From Hexactinellida sp. DTS-2022 (Eukaryota > Porifera > Hexactinellida), in NCBI GenBank assembly GCA_028753945.1, contig JAPNXP010000018.1, positions 2,171,643-2,235,642 of the forward strand: a stretch of 64,000 nt of DNA, in the 5' to 3' direction. The first letter of the stretch is position 1. The number at the start of each line of letters is the position of its first letter. The notes under the pieces are model-generated. The model saw nothing but the letters and a program-made list of their open reading frames with translations, did not search any database and was not told the DNA's origin. Below are positions 32,201 through 44,200 of the stretch, one piece after another. The translations under genes and the position numbers were made by a program.

Positions 32201-35200
32201 TTTCATACCGCTACAGATCAGAGACGGAACCGGTCGGGTCTGATCTTCACCGGTCGGCCGGTCGGGTCGGGTCGGGTATCGGTCGGAACCCTGGCCGGCC
32301 GGTCGAGATCTCTATATAATTTATTCGATATCATAATATCATAATTTGTTTTGATTGAATCTGACTCCAATAGCCCCTGAGAGCTTAGTAGTCTTAAAGG
32401 AGGCTTCCTTAAATGGTCTATGGCCATAATATTTATTCCTAAATCATATGACATGATACTACAGTAGATTCTTATCCTATTATTTATAAATTATTGCTAG
32501 CTATGATTGACCGGTCGACCGGCCGGTCGGGTCGGGTCAAATTTCAAACTGCACCGGTCGGGTCCGTCGGGTCATGAAAATCCCGACCGGTTCCATCTCT
32601 GCTACAGATATTCTCTACTATAAGGCTATTTTCCTGAAGGCTACACCAGTAAAGAAAATAACTAACTATCCTACTTAATATCGATTAAACAATTAGAATT
32701 TAACAACTATTTCGCGCATCCCATTTTTATACAACCCTGGGGTAATTACATAGGCGCAAACTTTTGACCTGTAGCCAAAAGTGCCAGTGGTGCACCTCAA
32801 TACAAAGTACAGGTGGACCTAGCACCACCTTGCACCACCAGCACTTCTATCGCTGAGTGCCGGTGGTGCACTTGCACCACCTGCACCACCGTACTTTGCA
32901 CCTATGGGTAATTATACTCTGCTCAGGGTGACCGAAATATAATAACGGTTTGTGGGTTGAATACTGTTGCCATCCTGCAATTTTGACGGGACATTCTTTT
33001 TCCTGAGTATAACTTATAAGTGTTTCTATCAAGGAAGGTTTGGCTTTGGGGAAAACATAACCAACTTGTTAATTATTAAAATGCATAATACAGTAGAACT
33101 TCGTTAATACGAACACCAGGGGACCGTCAAATATGTTCGCCAAATTCGTATTAACCAATATCAATTTGTATTGAAAAGGCTTTGAAGGGAACTGAAATAC
33201 TGTTTTCTAACTGGCCCTGCACTTATTGAGGGTAGTATGAGTTAATTTAATTAATCAAAAGTTCAAAACCGAATCTATTATGATTAGTAATATTACTAAT
33301 TTGCATCTGATTATATAAATTGGTAATTCATAACTAACTTTAAGAATGTTTACAGGTTTTGAGGCTCAAGGCTCCAATCTCTACTTTCCCACTCTCGCTT
33401 CACTACTAGCTCACTTTTGCACATACCAGAGGTTAATTAATGCTGATTTAAAATCAACACAATAAATTCAGAATAACAATATTACTATATAATGTTATGC
33501 ACTTTGTTATTTAGTGGTGGTATGCCTTGCTTATTGCGGCCTCCTAGACAGAAAAAGACAGATAAAGTCAAAGGTATGTTGAAACTATAGACTATAGAAT
33601 ATCCCTAAGTGAATAACATTTAAAATAACAAATAACTTATATAGAGCTCAGCTCTAGTAGAGTTCAGTTTTTCAGTATGTGTATTCAGGCACTGAGAAAG
33701 GTCAGTTTTCCCCAGGGTTTGAAATTGACCTTTAGAAAGTAAGCCTGGGGTTTTAGTATGGGAAAAATCTGAACTCTACTAGAGCTCAGCTCTATATAAG
33801 CATTCTCTTAAAATATTACTTTAGCTAATTCTTAAGCTAAGCAATAACTGAATATTGTTTATTTTATAATTCGTTTATCCGATTAACTCTACTTAGCATG
33901 CTCACCGTACCCTGGCTCAGGAGAGGAAGGAGAGAGCGAGAGGTCATTAAACTCTCGAGAATTTGGGTTCCATAGAGACGAAAGAGGAGTCGCACCAATT
34001 CTGAGACAGACTCACTCTGTTCCTGTTCAAGTAAATAAAAACTCTAAGATCTCAAGAAATCTCCCTCCTCCTCCTCCTCCCTCTGAGACTTTGGTACCCA
34101 AGCTCGCTTCTCAAGCACCAGTTTCGACAGTGCTCTCTATTTCGCCCCCATTTCGTGACAACGCACACCAACACCAGCCGATACAGAATTTTTCTCAGAA
34201 CGGCTTGAAACAGAGACCTTACATGGAGCCATGCCACCGTTTATCCAGAACTCCTGAACTGGATGAATCTCCAAAAGACTACGCTAGTATTGAGTATGAC
34301 ACCCCCCCTGACTCTGTTGCTCGTCATCATGCTCCAGAACTTCCGCCTCGCACCTATCTCAACCAGACAGAAGTTGAATACTCAGACCCAATCCTTTCGC
34401 CGGAGATGAATGAGTATGATGAGCCCGGAGACCTCCGTCACAATTCTATCCCCATACAAAGATTTAGGACCAATGAAGAGAGTCATACTAACCATGCACA
34501 CCGTTTTCTACCCCCTCCAATACCTCCAAAGACTGCATCCATGCTCTTTGAGGCTCAGAGAACCACTCCAGCTATAAAAGACGAGGATTCAGGAGAATCC
34601 TCACAAGAAGTCACCAGCGGAATTCTTCACAACAGTATTCGACCGAAAGAAATCCAGTCTCTTTGCAAACCCTCCTCTCCGACCCAAAGCGACAGGTTAT
34701 CAGACGTATACCAGGACATGGACCCGAGAGAGATAAGTTCCGAGGTGGAGAAAGACATAGAACTTCAGGTGCGCCATACTCTCAAGCACCAGAAGGGATC
34801 TAGCCAAGAGGAATCCCCTCCTGCTTATGTGAATGTACTGTTCAATACATTAGCCACGATGAAAGGCATTAGACAGATCGAGGAGCCTTTCGAAGTTGGG
34901 TTCAAAAATAGCCCCTTGAGCGCGCTTCCTCCCAAGCCTCTCACCTCAGTGCACAAGTCTAATGGAAAGCGATCCAACTTTAGACCCAAAGAACACCACT
35001 ATAATAAATTCACACCCATAAACGTATACCCCGATATGCCACCCATCCCACCCATTCCACCTACTACTCCTCTCTCTCCTCTTCAGTCAAATGTAGATAG
35101 CATTAAATCTCGGAGAGTTGCGTTCGGCGAGAGGATGATGTCCAGGCCTTCTCATAATGAGTTACTTAACAGACCGTTGCCTTCACTACGAAAATCTATC

Positions 35201-38200
35201 GATAACAATAGTGTGCTTACGATAAGACGGTCCAGCTCTGCTGACCTGCTAGAAACACCTCCCAGAAAAACGGATAAACCACCGTTGTTGCCCAAACCCA
35301 AATTAACACCAGGAAACATCTCAGGGAAACACCGACGTTCCTCAAGTTCTCATGATTGCTATAATGTCGATCGCGGCCGGTCAGATCATTCCTTCAAAGA
35401 GTCGCTAAGCAGAAAGAGTTCCGCTCCCTCACCTATTGACCAGCTGCATCCTAAGCCAATCCTGCGGGGCCACCAGCACTCACCTGAGCAATTCAATGAG
35501 AGGGAAAGAGACACCAGAAAGGTAAACTTCTCTGGATCAACAGAAGTCCGAGAATTAACCCGACAGCTGGACCAAAAGTTTAATGGAATGGATCAACGAG
35601 CGAGCCGTAGCAGATCTCCTGTCGCCCCAAACAGACCTGTTCATCCGCCGCCTCCCCCTCCCCCTCCCCCCGCTCGGCGTCACTCTGTCAACTTCTCGGG
35701 CAACAATCAACAACACATTCCTGAACTGGCGAACACCCAGACTGAGATTAGAATCACACAAGGCAATTGGAGCACAAACAATATAAATTCTTCCCACAAG
35801 GGGATGACATATCCCTCTACCTATATGCAGCCATCATTGAACGGACAGAACACTATGATACCGGGACAGGTACAAACACTTAATAGGTGTTCGTTATATA
35901 CAAATGACGAAGGACGTAAGAATAGGAAGTTAAGAGCAGTGGCGAGTGGCGATGAGATTATTCGGGGCCTCAAAGAGCCATTGAGACAGAATTACCACAA
36001 TTCCACTGCAGTCACTCAAGACAGAAGCTCAAAGCTAAACTTTAAGCCTCAGAGGTGGGTGAATGTAGTTTGATATAAGAAGCTAAATTCGAAGATGCAC
36101 TAATTTAGCAATATACTAATTGCATTTATTTTCTTGTATACTGCAATATGTATTTCGTACTATTCAGCTATTTAATGTTACTAAAGATCATGCGTTGAGC
36201 AAAAGGTAGTCTGCTGAACTAAATTACTCATTGTTGTCAATAAAATTTGTTGAACAAAATACAATAGCGAGAAAGCTTTGGTGCAAATCGTCTGGGCAGA
36301 GATACGAATAACGTTGCTAGCAGAACTTCCACAAATTTGATAATGATATAGTCTCTACTATTATCTTGAATCTATCCTCTAAAATATTAAGCTTAATGGG
36401 AGAAATAGTTCCATTCTAGGCGCAGAAAAAGTACACTTCCAAAGAAACAAAAAAATTTTTATTGTAGAAATTCAGATTAAGGATTTTAAGTGTGTCACTT
36501 CCTGGAAGAAACTTTGTGGGAAACATTATACAGTAGAGCCTCTGAACAACGGACACCTCGGGACCGGAACCGTTGTCCGTTATTTAGAGGTTGTCCACTA
36601 TTTAGAGGTTGTTTTCTATTAGACATATGCTAAATAAATAAATCCGTGCCACGAGGGTTGTCCGTTATTTAGAGGTTGTCCGCTATTTGGAGTGTCCGTT
36701 ATGGGAGGCTTCACTGTATAGTTTATCCTTGTAGTTATCTATAATGCTACTCGAATTTATTACACATTTAATGGCAAATTTATTATTTGTAATCTCTCGT
36801 ACTGTGCAATTTGTAGAGTACCTATAGGAGATCAAAAAGTGTGAATATGATTTCCTCTATACCAAAGTGGCTGCTGGCATTTAATCTCAAATTAGCATTA
36901 CAGACAGTCCTTAACCAACCCATTAATAAATTAATATAGCACCAAAATTACAAGCTAAGACATAAGACTCGGTTTATATATATATAGTCAACTCCGCTTA
37001 ATCGGGGCAAAATCCGGTTAATGATCAGAGGGGTAGGTAGGTTGACCCGATTAAACGAATAAATCAAGTAATCGAAAATTTGTTATTTTCAAAGTTGTAT
37101 AATTCATGAATTATCTCTCGCGTATATAGTAGAATATCTATTAACATATTATACGTACGTATTAATAAATTAATTACACATCGAACCTCAGAGAAAATTA
37201 AGCTATTGATAAGTTAATGTATCTTAACGCACAATGGGGGAAAGAGACTATTTATAACTGTAATTACTTTAACTTTTAGAATAAATCGATTAATGTACGT
37301 ACTTATTTTCCCCATAAATATAAGGTTGTGTATATTTCCTGTAAATATGAACAACTTTTGTATAATTCGAGACACGTACGCGTATTATGCAACTTAGGTT
37401 AGGTTATTTTAGGGTATAATCGTTTAATACCTAGTAGAATATGAACTATACTCTAAAACCGTGTTCCAAATTCATTTGCATTCTTACTTTGACACAATTA
37501 AGCAGTTTACAGTAATTTAACTTAATAAGAAATGTCCTGTAAAATCTATCTCATATGTGTCCGTTGAGCGATACACCTATTAATTGTGCCTGATTTTCCT
37601 CTACCTTGTTCAGCCAAATCTTTTCTCAATACATGCGTCTGTTATATATATATCATGTTTTCTCTTATTAATTAAATTTATTTCTTGTAGTGAGTTAACC
37701 AACAATAACACAACTGAAGACTCTAATAATAAACTGTTCAAAGATGAGTTTGATGCAGAAAATTCCATTTTAAAAAGTTTGTCGTAATTGCATTTAATTT
37801 GTTATTTAAATAATAAAACTTAAAAATATTAGTTCAGAATTATTCTTGTAGAGAGCAAATACAAGAAATTGAGAACCCCCACACAAAGAGTAGTGATGTA
37901 CATTTGCAGGTAAATTATACAGTTGAATTTATATAATTCACTAACTCAATTCCTTGTCCCTCGCCAACAGTCCACATACATGAACAAATGCTTTGGGATA
38001 GTATAAAGGCAATACACTATATATTGTATTATTTCTTGATATACTTAAGCCCACCATACACGATGCAACATTGTTCCATGCAACTGTTGCACGCAACAAA
38101 GTTGCATGCAACAAGGTAACATACACGGTGCAACAATGTTGCAAGCAAAATGTTGCATGCGACACAATTTTCGTGCGACAAGTTGCATGCAACATTTATT

Positions 38201-41200
38201 TTCGTGCAACATTGTTGCATGGAAATTACTCTATTACACGTGGTAAAAATATTATTTTAAATCAGTACCTACTATACGTATAATCCCAATGGATTTGTTA
38301 TTTCCCAATTCATTATTGTGGATAAAACACACGTTGTCGTTTCCACATTCCAAATTATTATACTTCGCCGGAGGAAATAGCATTGACCAGTCAACGCAAA
38401 TTGAGATCTCATGGGTTAAGGCTTGGATCAAAATCGCGAGACGCAAAGTGCATTTCATCTATTGATGAAATAAATTTTTTAGTTGACACATCAAGTTATA
38501 GAAATTTCGTAAGGATGGATCGTCTATCCAGTGTTAAAATTAATTAATTAATTAATAATTATCATAAGGTATAGCCATTTTTGGTATTCTTAGTTACAAC
38601 TGGATATCTATACATTCATCCAAACCTCCTTTATTTGGGCACTGTCGTCCGTAGGCTGCCCATAACTAGAATTTACCCGGATCTTAGATATATAATGGTT
38701 AGTACATGTGCAATCCCAAAGTGTCTAATCCATATTTTCTAGATTTATTTAAAAATCGAAAACGTCGTTAACGGGTCGTGGATAATTTAAGATGTGTACT
38801 ATTTCTAGGAAAAGAATATGCAGCAATACGATCAGTGTTTTTAAAACCGTGCTCAAAATTCTAATATATACATTTGTGTTCGCATCATAGGTGGCTTGAT
38901 TACTGAGAAAGTAAGTAGTAAATTAAATAGGTACACTAGAAAGAACATGTGAATTTTTCAATTGTTTTGAGTAGGTGAAAAAATGCAAACGAGAATAATC
39001 TGAAAAATATGTACTGAATTTCCATACCTACGTGTAACAATGTTGCAAGAAAATTGAACATGTCCAATTTCCATGCAACAATATTGCGTGCAACAGTCAA
39101 CATACACGGTGCAACTAAGTTGCATGCAACTTTGTTGCATGGAAAATTTAACATACACGATGAAACAAAGTTGCATGCAACTTTGTTGCATCGTGTATGT
39201 TGGGCTTTATACATTCGATATTTAAAATTTTGAGAAAGTATCTGTCTTGGCTAGATTTTGCAGTTAAATATATGATATCTCGTTTATTTAACCGTAAATT
39301 ATTATTCAACATTTATTTGATTAATTCCATGTTTTCCTTAGGTTAAACGGTCGAGCTCACCCTATGGGTAGTAAGATTCACAGTTTTAACAAAGCTATTC
39401 TCAAACGTCAACAAGGAGATGGTCATGTTAACATCGAGAAGACTTTAGAACAGGTATTTGTATTTGTATTGGATTACTTGTACTTATTATAATATAGTTT
39501 TTTTATATAAATAAGCATGTAGTATATCTGATATATGTTATGTCGATTTTGTCAAATGTTGATTTTACAAAATCAACATGAATCAGCATTCTCTGTCAAG
39601 GTGTGGAATGAGGGTAAAAGCCATGATTAATAGAGTAAGCATGTAGCACATAACAAGATAAAATAAGTTCCAGGCTTTAAACAAAGTATCTTGTATGGTT
39701 ATTTGAAACGCTCGGCCCATTTTAAGTGTGTGTTTTACAAAATCAACGAATAAAATATGTCGATTTTATAAAACCACATATTTTATTAGATGATTTGTAA
39801 AATCGACATTCTGAAATGTCGATTATACAAAATCAACATTTCAGATTGTCGATTTTACAAAACCAACTAATAAAATATGTTCATTTTATAAAATCGACAT
39901 ATTTTATTCGTTGATTTTGTAAAATCGACTTTTCAGTATGTTGATTTTACAAAATTGACGTTTTGGATGTTGATTTTGTAAAATCAACATTTGACAAAAT
40001 CGACATAACATATATCTCAATTGCCCTATTTACTACATGGTTGTATAGGAGCCTGAAATTATATTGTATATCTAATCCTCTTAACTCTACTGTATATACA
40101 AACAGACTATTTTAAGTACAGTGGATACCGCGCGCCGGATATATGAACATCGTCGGGAACTGCATATATCATTCTTATAACCGACATGTTCTTATAACCG
40201 GTATAAATTAACAAGGTATATGGAAACCATTTTCCAATAGACTGTTCTTATATCCGGTATCTACTGTAGCTAATAGTTATTTATAGTGCTTCAATTCTCA
40301 TGATTTTTTAAATTCTATTTTTAGCTTCCATAAACATTAATCCTTACGTCTACACTAGACCCTACATCTTTTACAATTTTTTTTATGTTAATAGATTTAT
40401 TCTAATACTATCATCTAAACGTTCCTGCGATAAATTTTGTCTTTGTTGTATGATAAGCTTATCAACGATTTTCAAAGTACAACAGCACAGAGTAGAGTTA
40501 CATAACACCAATCTGGAATCCGATATAAGACCCAAAACGTATAGAAAATGAAGTGGAAATGTCTCGTAAAAAATTAGCAATAATACAAAATGTTGGATTT
40601 ATATGCAGGTGTATTTTGTCATACCGACAGGGATATATTGCTACTCTAGGCTAAATATTTGTAGGTATTATGCCATAACATATTCCTAGATAACTCGATT
40701 TGTACAATAGTTCCAAATATGCACCAAACAGGCGACACTTTATAGTTTATACCGTTATTGGACTTCATCACACAATAGCTAATAAGCTACTCTCACCAGC
40801 AGTTTCAAATATTGTAGAAAATGACTGTTTTGTATATTACAAATTTCTTAATTAGTTTAGTAAGTTGTGTAACTCGAAGCAAGAACAAACAAGGGTCGTG
40901 AAGCTTTGCAAGCTCCCGATACAAAATTGCTTAATGACTAATTTAATTAGAAATTGATATGAATTGAAAGGATTCCATTCTAACAACTATTTAAATAATT
41001 TAGAATCATCTCTAGAAAATGTGCTTGATTCTAGGTACGTAGGTTTATTGATGGAGTCAAAAAACATCTGTTGACAGATAAAGTAGATGCAATGACACGC
41101 AAGTATAGAGGTCAGCTTGTGGAGAATACTAACGGGGAATCCATAAATATAGTAAGTCTTGTATACTCTAGCCTTCGGTTTATTTATAATTTGGATTGTT

Positions 41201-44200
41201 ATTGCGGCTGTGCGGTACAAACTTATCTACTCAGTTTACTATTTCTCTTTATTCTTAATTTATTAATTCCAAAATATCAGTCAGAGGATGATCTAAGTGA
41301 GAGACTTGACGCAATATGTGAAAATTCACTCTACAATATTATCTTGAGACCTCTTTATGAGCATTTGATAAAGCAGATTAGATACTATCTAATCAAGTGA
41401 GTTGGATAAACTAGATTCAATAGGAAGTACTTTATTAGTTCCACATCTGTTGCTCATGTATCACTATTTTAATAATGTTAATAGCAATATGATTTAGTTG
41501 TAAATAGTAATTATAATATTCACAGGAAGGAAGATCTCCAAAAAATTTCAGTCAACATTGACAAAGGAATTAACAAGTCTCCAGTATATCTTGGAATTAG
41601 AGTGAGTTAAAATATTATTTGGAATTACTTATATGTCGGTCGCCTACAAATTCGGCTATCGCCGACAAATAGGAATTTATAGTGTACAGAGTATAAAAAA
41701 TAAAAAAAATTGTGCATTTTATGGTACAAACATAAAATTTCCACATTGATTATATAGGCCATGAAGTTCATTTTGAGATCGGGATCCATCTTGAAGGTCA
41801 TCTGTATTGACCTTCGCGCCTATTTTTGTCCCTCACCTTTCCATAAATGGTAATGTTGTTAATAACTTGTATTTGGTTATACAGTAGAAACCGTTTTTTT
41901 CTAACCATTTCTTTTAAAGTAAGAATAGTTAGAATACACCAATTGTTAGAATAAACCGATACTTAGCATATCTACCAACCATACAGGGATTTAACTATTT
42001 TGGCTATTCTGTACAGGTATCAGGATGTATTACATTCGGACAAAGATTTTTAATCGGGACAAAATTACTGATTGTGAGTCTAAATTGGAGAACCGTACAG
42101 GGATTTGACTGAATTAAGTTGGCAGGTATCAGTTAGAATAAACCGATAGTTTGAAAAATAATAGAAAATACATAATAGTAATACTAATCAAGTTAGAATT
42201 TATTAGATCAAAATAGTTAGAATAAACCGTTAAGTTAGAATAACCCGAGTTAGAAAAAACCGATAGAAATTGAGTATACCTTATTATAGGAAATTAACGC
42301 GCCATGAAATTAACGCGAATTGGAGCTGAACATTTTCAAATACATGAAATTAACGCGAATATATTTTATAAAAAAAATTTCATGATTATTAATCTCCTGA
42401 TTGAATACTATTATTGTGCCCAAATAGGCTTCCAATCTACTTGATAGACATGGTATATCCTATCAAACTAGTTGCACATCTGAAAATATGTAGCTCGGAA
42501 GTTTGTCATCCATTATACTTTTGCTAAATACGTAGCAGGAAATTAAGGTCATGGAAATTAACGCGAAGGAAATTAACGCGATTTGGATAAATTCGCGTTA
42601 ATTTCATCGCGCGTTAATTTGCTATAATAAGGTAATAACGAATTCAATAATAGGTGCAGTAAAAATTCGTTAGAAAAACCCGGTTTGAACAGTAGTTAGG
42701 CATGAAAAATGTACTATTGTCTACTGGGAAGTGATATATGGGGAGTCGATTGTTTCTATTAAATTATTAAATTATTTATAGTTTTATCTTTTTCGGTTTC
42801 ACACATTCCCATGGTAATCTTATTAAAAACTCGTATTTAGTTATACTTGGACAACATGTCTTGTCTCTTGTATATTTCGATGAGTTGAGTAGTGTATTTC
42901 AGAGAACCCTTCTTCTTCCTATCAATCCAAGCAGGGCCGGCGAGAGGGGGGGGGGGGGTTGCTTGGGGTAAAACCGGGGGCCCCGGATCGGCATCTGAAT
43001 GTTTCTTTAGGACTTTATAATATTGAGTCTGCAAAATAGTTATTGTGCCTTATGATACATCTTTCACCACAATATGAATTCCTTCGTTACACTAATAATT
43101 GTTATCATCAATATACAGTATATCACAAAGGATCCAATGTGTCACTAATAAATTGTTACTAATCGTATTTCATTGGTTGAAACTTGAAACCATATTATTA
43201 GTTTTTGCTAAGCTTGACTCATTGAGAAATCCAATATTTTTTCTAACAAAAATTTCATTTACTTGACCAATTATATTATTTTACAATTATATTATCTTTG
43301 TTCTATCTTAACTGAAATTTTCGTCTAATTGGGAATTTGTTTCGATTTGCAATTTATTTTTGTCCAATGTTTCGGGAATTATAAAAATTCAATCATGGTT
43401 GGAGGATGTGGAGGGGCCCGGCCAGAAATCTTACCAGGGGGCCCATAATTTCTGTCGCCGGCCCTGCAATCAAGTCATAGCAGCCCAAGGCAATTGCATC
43501 CGCAAACTGGGAATTGTGTGCATTGTGCTCTTCAGTGTCTCAGAAGAAAAACAAAGCGTCTTGTTCATGTACGGGCGCGCACCAATAGGCGCTGGCCACG
43601 TTTAATGAAGTGAAATACCTCGAGCCCTTAGCTTGTCCCTTGCACTTGTGTTCGATTCCCAACCCGGGGGATAACTATGAGGTCCTACTTATATGGGGGC
43701 TGCTTCACCAGTATAAATGTAGTGTTTCTCCTCTCCGATGAGTTCTGGATTAATATTTGGGTTGGTTGCAAACTGGTTTGAAAAATTCCTGCAAAGCAAC
43801 TCCAGATCTCTGCGACCTGCCTAAGAGTAGATTGGGTTCATTGGTTTCCAGCACTTCTAGTTTGAGGTTCTCCCTGTCCTATCTGAATGGGCATCACGAT
43901 GTGGCTCTCACCTGTACCGGTGCCTTGCATACTCCATAAATCTGCTCGGTTCTCCTATGATGTCCTCTCAAGGCCTAGTCTTTTAACCCCCCCAGGGCAA
44001 CTACTGAAGGTTTGGCATCGGTATCCAAAACGCGGCTACTTTCTGACTTGTTACTGAGTCTCCCACTCTGAAACTGAATTATTTTCCAGTACAGGGTATA
44101 ACTTGTCGTAATCGTTTGGCCTTTCTGGTGTCAGTCTGTGTTCTGAATCTCCGCTGGGGACGTTCGACTCTTCATATATCACTTCCCACAAGACAATAGT

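Larger units (their letters stand above)
30466..33573 (+). other. SH2-encoding exons of the RIN gene
   Basis: Five small exons (30466-30565, 30643-30674, 31890-32001, 33356-33431, 33515-33573) encode the SH2 domain. The read-out includes NPTIWMKEG, ACEILNNRQVGQFIVRKSS, NTFALSIRVPD, LYFPTLASLLAHFC and the trailing SGGMPCLLRPP. This pattern, with a tryptophan in place of the usual first-strand WYxG and a late AFYC-like element, resembles RIN1-3 rather than Src-type SH2 domains. Confidence 0.88.
37691..41601 (+). other. RH-region and early VPS9 exons of the RIN gene
   Basis: Exons 37691-37776, 37852-37909, 39342-39453, 41035-41151, 41281-41396 and 41526-41601. The join reads RVVMYICRLNGRAHPMGSK, VRRFIDGVKKHLL and CENSLYNIILRPLYEHLIK, which match the RH-to-VPS9 helical order of RIN proteins. 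The donor at 37777 (A|GTTTGT) is chosen over 37784 because only the former keeps the next two exons in frame. Confidence 0.8.

Noticed and set aside
34091-36073. 660-residue proline-rich protein as a stand-alone gene
   Set aside because: It has no ATG start, is open upstream to an acceptor at 33920, and its phase fits RIN exons on both sides.
37777-37783. Longer RIN exon 9 ending at the GTAATT donor
   Set aside because: It would force exon 10 into a frame that meets a stop in exon 11 (TAG after SSSPYG).
38880-38912. Extra RIN exon with good splice sites (20 bp, before GTAAGT)
   Set aside because: It breaks the phase between exons 10 and 11 and lies inside the Harbinger-like element.
41071-41400. 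109-residue ORF as a separate gene
   Set aside because: It spans two RIN exons and the intron between them, read without splicing.
43560-43680. tRNA gene or tRNA-derived SINE (GTTCGATTCCC looks like a B box)
   Set aside because: No matching A box or cloverleaf could be built at the right distance. It could be a decayed SINE inside the composite element.
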